Source: CAWEFA01 sp963808135
GTDB lineage: Bacteria > Bacteroidota > Bacteroidia > Bacteroidales > DTGW01
Assembly: GCA_963808135.1 (NCBI GenBank)
Contig: CAWEFA010000078.1
Location: forward strand, 18,905-82,904
DNA length: 64,000 bases
Reading direction: 5' to 3'
Positions 61,498 to 64,000 of the stretch are shown in pieces. Under the pieces are notes generated by a model, which was given only the letters and a program-made list of their open reading frames with translations, ran no database searches and had not been told where the DNA came from. The translations under genes were made by a program, and so were the position numbers. The first letter of the stretch is position 1; each line of letters opens with the position of its first letter.

Positions 61498-62082
61498 ATG
61501 AAGAGAATTTTAACTAAAACCAGTCTTATTTTTATTTTTACACTATTGACAATAAGTTGTAAAAATTCTGATATTGAAAGACTCATTATTGATTACGAAG
61601 AAATCTTAAATGGAGTTAAGACAGATTTAAGTATAAAAATAATTTCACTTGAAATGATTGGTACTGTATCCAACAGTGATAGTTTAAATTATTATTTTGG
61701 ACAATACAAAAATAGTTTTGATGATTCTATAGTAAAAAAAATGACACCTGATTCTTTGATAAATCGTTTTATAATTTGTCTAAAAACTTTTAATGATTTA
61801 AACAAATCATATAAGGAATCAATGAACAAAGAAAAAAGTGTTGATATGAAGAAGTTTTACTTAAAATTGATATATGACGTTGATAAAATGCTTATCGATG
61901 ACTCAGTTAAATTAAAGGTACTCAAAAGATATTCAAACAACAGCGATTCAATAATTGGCAATAAATTTAGATGCAAGTATTCGTTTAAAAATCCATTACT
62001 TAATAATGTGAAACAAGAGATTGAGAAAATATATGTTATTTCGACAAATGATAAAATGATACTAGGTATAATAAATAAATAA
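61498..62082 (+). CDS. Uncharacterised lipoprotein (cassette gene)
   Basis: 194 residues. Signal peptide with lipobox LLTISC (Cys at about residue 21). The mature part is charged and probably helical (IERLIIDYEEILNGVKTDL). No known domain seen. It ends 4 bp before attC site 5, as expected for cassette cargo. Confidence 0.7.
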   Translation: MKRILTKTSLIFIFTLLTISCKNSDIERLIIDYEEILNGVKTDLSIKIISLEMIGTVSNSDSLNYYFGQYKNSFDDSIVKKMTPDSLINRFIICLKTFNDLNKSYKESMNKEKSVDMKKFYLKLIYDVDKMLIDDSVKLKVLKRYSNNSDSIIGNKFRCKYSFKNPLLNNVKQEIEKIYVISTNDKMILGIINK

Positions 62083-62086
62083 CTGG

Positions 62087-62217
62087 GCACAACATCGGCT
62101 CATATAAAATGCGGGTTATAGAAGGTTTGCAAGTTCAGTGCTTTCTAATTATATTTGTGTAGTGGGATTTATTGCGCAAGTAAATCCCGCACTTTACATA
62201 GCCGAGGAACGTTAGCT
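62087..62217 (+). other. attC-like recombination site 5
   Basis: 131 bp, left core GCACAAC, right core GTTAGCT. Same arms as sites 2 and 7 (CATCGGCTCATATAAAATGC). The left boundary TGGGCACAAC complements the start of cassette 5 over 10 bp. Confidence 0.82.
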
Positions 62218-62287
62218 GCAAAAAAATCACTGCAATTGACAAGGTTTTGATGTTTTTTTTAATATTTGCATTAACTTCGCTTCTATT

Positions 62288-62608
62288 ATGATAGAAACTA
62301 GACAAATAAATGATATTGTTAGCAAGATTGCAAATAACTACAAGCCCGAAAAAATTATTTTGTTTGGTTCTTATGCACGCGGCAACTTTAATGATAATAG
62401 TGATTTGGATTTCATCCTTATAAAGGATACTATTGAGCCTAAACATAAAAGAGGATTGGAAGTACGCAGATTATTTTATGGCTTGCCAATTCCAATGGAT
62501 TTTAAGATTTATACAACAACTGAATTTTCAAATGAATTATTAAATAGATATTCATTTTTAAGTTCTGCAATTGAGGGGAGTAAAGTCTTATATGAGCGAA
62601 AAGATTGA
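62288..62608 (+). CDS. MNT-type nucleotidyltransferase (minimal NTase antitoxin)
   Basis: 106 residues. ILFGSYARGNFNDNSDLDFIL carries the GS...DxD nucleotidyltransferase signature. In MNT/HEPN pairs this enzyme neutralises the HEPN toxin by adding nucleotides to it. It overlaps the HEPN gene by 17 bp. Confidence 0.9.
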   Translation: MIETRQINDIVSKIANNYKPEKIILFGSYARGNFNDNSDLDFILIKDTIEPKHKRGLEVRRLFYGLPIPMDFKIYTTTEFSNELLNRYSFLSSAIEGSKVLYERKD

Positions 62609-63014
62609 TATTGTAAAACAATGGATTGATAAAGGTGACCATGATTTGGGTACAGCTCAGGTTACATTTCTTTATTTACCGCAATATCGTGATACAATAG
62701 CATTTCACTGTCAACAATCAGCCGAGAAGTATTTGAAAGGATATTTACTATTTCTTGAGATACCATTTCAACGGAAACATTCATTGAACTATTTGCTTGG
62801 TTTGATTTCTAAAAAAATTGACGTGTCAAATGAGATTTATGATAATGCCTCAATTCTTGAAGATTTTGCAGTTGAAATTAGATATCCTGATACATCAGTT
62901 GATCTTTCTGATGCGGATATTGAACAAGCATTTGGGATTTCAAAATTAATTCGTAGATATGTTCTTTCATTGATGGATATATCTGTTGATTATGAGGATG
63001 TAAAAAAAGAATAA
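62592..63014 (+). CDS. HEPN-domain protein (putative toxin)
   Basis: 140 residues from ATG 62592 (MSEKIDIVKQWIDKG). GDHDLGTAQVTF, then RDTIAFHCQQSAEKYLKGYLLF, are typical HEPN helices; the Arg and His in RDTIAFH resemble the R-x4-6-H RNase motif. An earlier in-frame start 7 codons upstream is less likely. Overlap with the MNT gene supports a type VII-like toxin-antitoxin pair as cassette cargo. Confidence 0.88.
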   Translation: MSEKIDIVKQWIDKGDHDLGTAQVTFLYLPQYRDTIAFHCQQSAEKYLKGYLLFLEIPFQRKHSLNYLLGLISKKIDVSNEIYDNASILEDFAVEIRYPDTSVDLSDADIEQAFGISKLIRRYVLSLMDISVDYEDVKKE

Positions 63015-63022
63015 ATTTCTGC

Positions 63023-63156
63023 AGCTAACACGCGCTCATAAGCAATGGCGGGGTTTATAAGGTTATTTAACTTTCAATCCCGCATCAAGTTTTGGTGTAG
63101 TTTGATAGAGAAACGCTCCGAAACCCGCCACATGCTCATAGCGCCAAACGTTAGCG
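63023..63156 (+). other. attC-like recombination site 6
   Basis: 134 bp, left core AGCTAAC, right core GTTAGCG. The arms share GCGCTCATAAGC...GGCGGG with the complement of CCCGCCACATGCTCATAGCGC, with unpaired bases in one arm as in true attC sites. The boundary TGCAGCTAAC complements the cassette 6 start over 10 bp. Confidence 0.8.
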
Positions 63157-63182
63157 GCAAGCATTTCAAACGACAATACAAC

Positions 63183-63211
63183 TTGACAATTTTGTGCAGA
63201 CGGACTACAAA
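63183..63211 (+). promoter_or_regulatory. Possible sigma-70-like promoter of cassette 7
   Basis: TTGACA (63183-63188), a 17-base spacer, and TACAAA (63206-63211) lie just before ATG 63223. The spacing is that of a classic proteobacterial promoter rather than the Bacteroidota type, though TACAAA is a weak -10 and the short leader is unusual. Confidence 0.3.
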
Positions 63212-63222
63212 ATAAAACAACA

Positions 63223-63801
63223 ATGAGAAAATTAAAACTACAAATTCACATTACCATTGACGGTTTCGTTGGCAGACAAAATGGCGAAATGGACTGGATG
63301 AATTTCAATTTGGATGATGATTTAAGAAATTATATGATCGCAAATCTTGAACAAGTTGACATTATATTACTAACACTTGGACACAACTCTAAAATGAGCT
63401 TCATTCCTTATTGGGCATCAGTAGCTGAAAATAAATCAGACCCGTTTTTTGCTTTTGGAAAAAGATTAACTGATATACCTAAAATTGTTTTTTCAAGGAC
63501 ACCTACAGATTCAGAATGGGCAAACACGAAAATTATTAATGGAGACATTGTTGAAGAAATAACTAAATTAAAAAAGCAGAAAGGAAAGGACATTATAGTT
63601 TATGGAGGTGCGAGATTTGCATCTACGCTAATCAAGCACCAACTTGTTGACGAATTTCATTTACTTGTAAATCCTGTTGCTATTGGGAACGGACTACCTA
63701 TTTTCAACGAACTTGTCAGTAAACAAAATCTGACTTTGGTAAAATCTAAATCGTTTGACTGCGGTATCATTGTTCTTCATTATGAACCTAAAAACAATTA
63801 G
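63223..63801 (+). CDS. Dihydrofolate reductase-family (RibD C-terminal-like) protein
   Basis: 192 residues. LQIHITIDGFVGRQNGEMDW at the start and KDIIVYGGARFASTLIKHQLVDEFHLLVNPVAIGNG at the end are the usual segments of the DHFR/RibD-C oxidoreductase group. The exact substrate is unknown; these proteins are often not true folate enzymes. It is the single gene of cassette 7. Confidence 0.88.
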   Translation: MRKLKLQIHITIDGFVGRQNGEMDWMNFNLDDDLRNYMIANLEQVDIILLTLGHNSKMSFIPYWASVAENKSDPFFAFGKRLTDIPKIVFSRTPTDSEWANTKIINGDIVEEITKLKKQKGKDIIVYGGARFASTLIKHQLVDEFHLLVNPVAIGNGLPIFNELVSKQNLTLVKSKSFDCGIIVLHYEPKNN

Positions 63802-63852
63802 AATTATACGGACACCAAACCAACAGAATTTCGGACAAACAAGTATGCCAGC

Positions 63853-63982
63853 CGCTAACATCGGCTCATATAAAATGCGGGTTATAGCGGGTTTGCAAGT
63901 TCAGTGCTTTCTAATTATATTTGTGTAGTTGGATTTATCCTGCATGTAAATCCCGCACTTTACATAGCCGAAAACGTTATAA
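63853..63982 (+). other. attC-like recombination site 7
   Basis: 130 bp, left core CGCTAAC, right core GTTATAA. Arms as in sites 2 and 5. The boundary GCCGCTAAC complements the cassette 7 start. Its right core opens a further cassette that leaves the window at 64000. Confidence 0.8.
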
Positions 63983-64000
63983 GCAACGCGGAAAGTTCAC

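Larger units (their letters stand above)
55589..64000. mobile_element. Integron-type gene cassette array, no integrase in window
   Basis: At least six complete cassettes plus parts at both ends. After each gene or gene pair there is a palindromic site of about 130 bp. Each cassette begins at a GTT-type core and ends with the reverse complement of that core: GTTAGGC/GCCTAAC, GTTGTGCAAC/GTTGCACAAC, GTTATGCAC/GTGCATAAC, GTTGTGCCCA/TGGGCACAAC, GTTAGCTGCA/TGCAGCTAAC, GTTAGCGGC/GCCGCTAAC. This core pairing is the structural hallmark of integron cassettes. All genes point the same way. The array continues past the right edge. Without an integrase it may be part of a larger chromosomal integron or a CALIN. 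Confidence 0.82.

Noticed and set aside
55589..63982. CRISPR array or REP family as an explanation of the repeats
   Set aside because: Repeats are about 130 bp, palindromic, separated by whole genes, and have cassette-specific ends.

Overview
This window looks like a chromosomal contig from an AT-rich member of the Bacteroidota. The signs are a hybrid two-component system with propeller repeats, SusC/SusD-type outer-membrane uptake genes, FecR and ECF sigma factors, type IX secretion (T9SS) C-terminal sorting tails, DUF4270 beside a single-domain starch synthase, and promoter-like TAnnTTTG elements. The species cannot be named from sequence alone.

Layout. 1-21,800 is mostly core genome: a CBM10-like lipoprotein cut by the window edge, a hybrid sensor/regulator, galE, a SPOR-domain envelope protein, glmS, DUF4270 lipoprotein, a GT5 starch-synthase domain, panC-panD, a UPF0104 membrane protein, an rfaE2-type nucleotidyltransferase, radA, a fused peptide-type ABC ATPase, then an ECF sigma factor followed by a membrane protein, a beta-barrel-like protein and a LamG lipoprotein. 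22,000-36,170 is a surface polysaccharide locus on the + strand: four glycosyltransferases, two methyltransferases, a heptose-like sugar-nucleotide module (epimerase, swapped-domain nucleotidyltransferase-kinase, SIS isomerase), a Wzx flippase, a DegT aminotransferase and a NeuD-like acyltransferase. 36,600-50,400 is a SusC/SusD region with three SusD-type genes. Two of them end in T9SS sorting tails instead of starting with a lipobox, and one carries two SusD modules in tandem. FecR overlaps an STN-bearing SusC, and an ECF sigma factor lies farther downstream. 50,578-54,101 is a YCF48/BACON repeat protein with a T9SS tail, split by an IS30-family element.

From about 55,000 to the right edge there is an integron-type gene cassette array. 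Recurrent imperfect palindromes of about 130 bp sit after each gene or gene pair. Each complete cassette starts with a GTT-type core and ends with its exact reverse complement (7-10 bp), as expected of attC-bounded cassettes. Cassettes carry a RelE/ParE-type toxin-antitoxin pair, a Fic protein, a GIY-YIG protein, a lipoprotein, an MNT/HEPN pair and a DHFR-like protein. No integrase is visible. An IS1-family element precedes the first cassette gene, and an IS30 copy interrupted by an ISL3/ISAon1-like element sits inside the Fic cassette.

Nearly every broken gene (SPOR protein, glmS, panC, ABC ATPase, aminotransferase, tandem SusD, SusC, BACON protein, IS1 and ISL3 transposases) is restored to an in-frame, family-length product by one- to three-base corrections, mostly in short homopolymers. 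I read these as probable sequencing errors, not pseudogenes.
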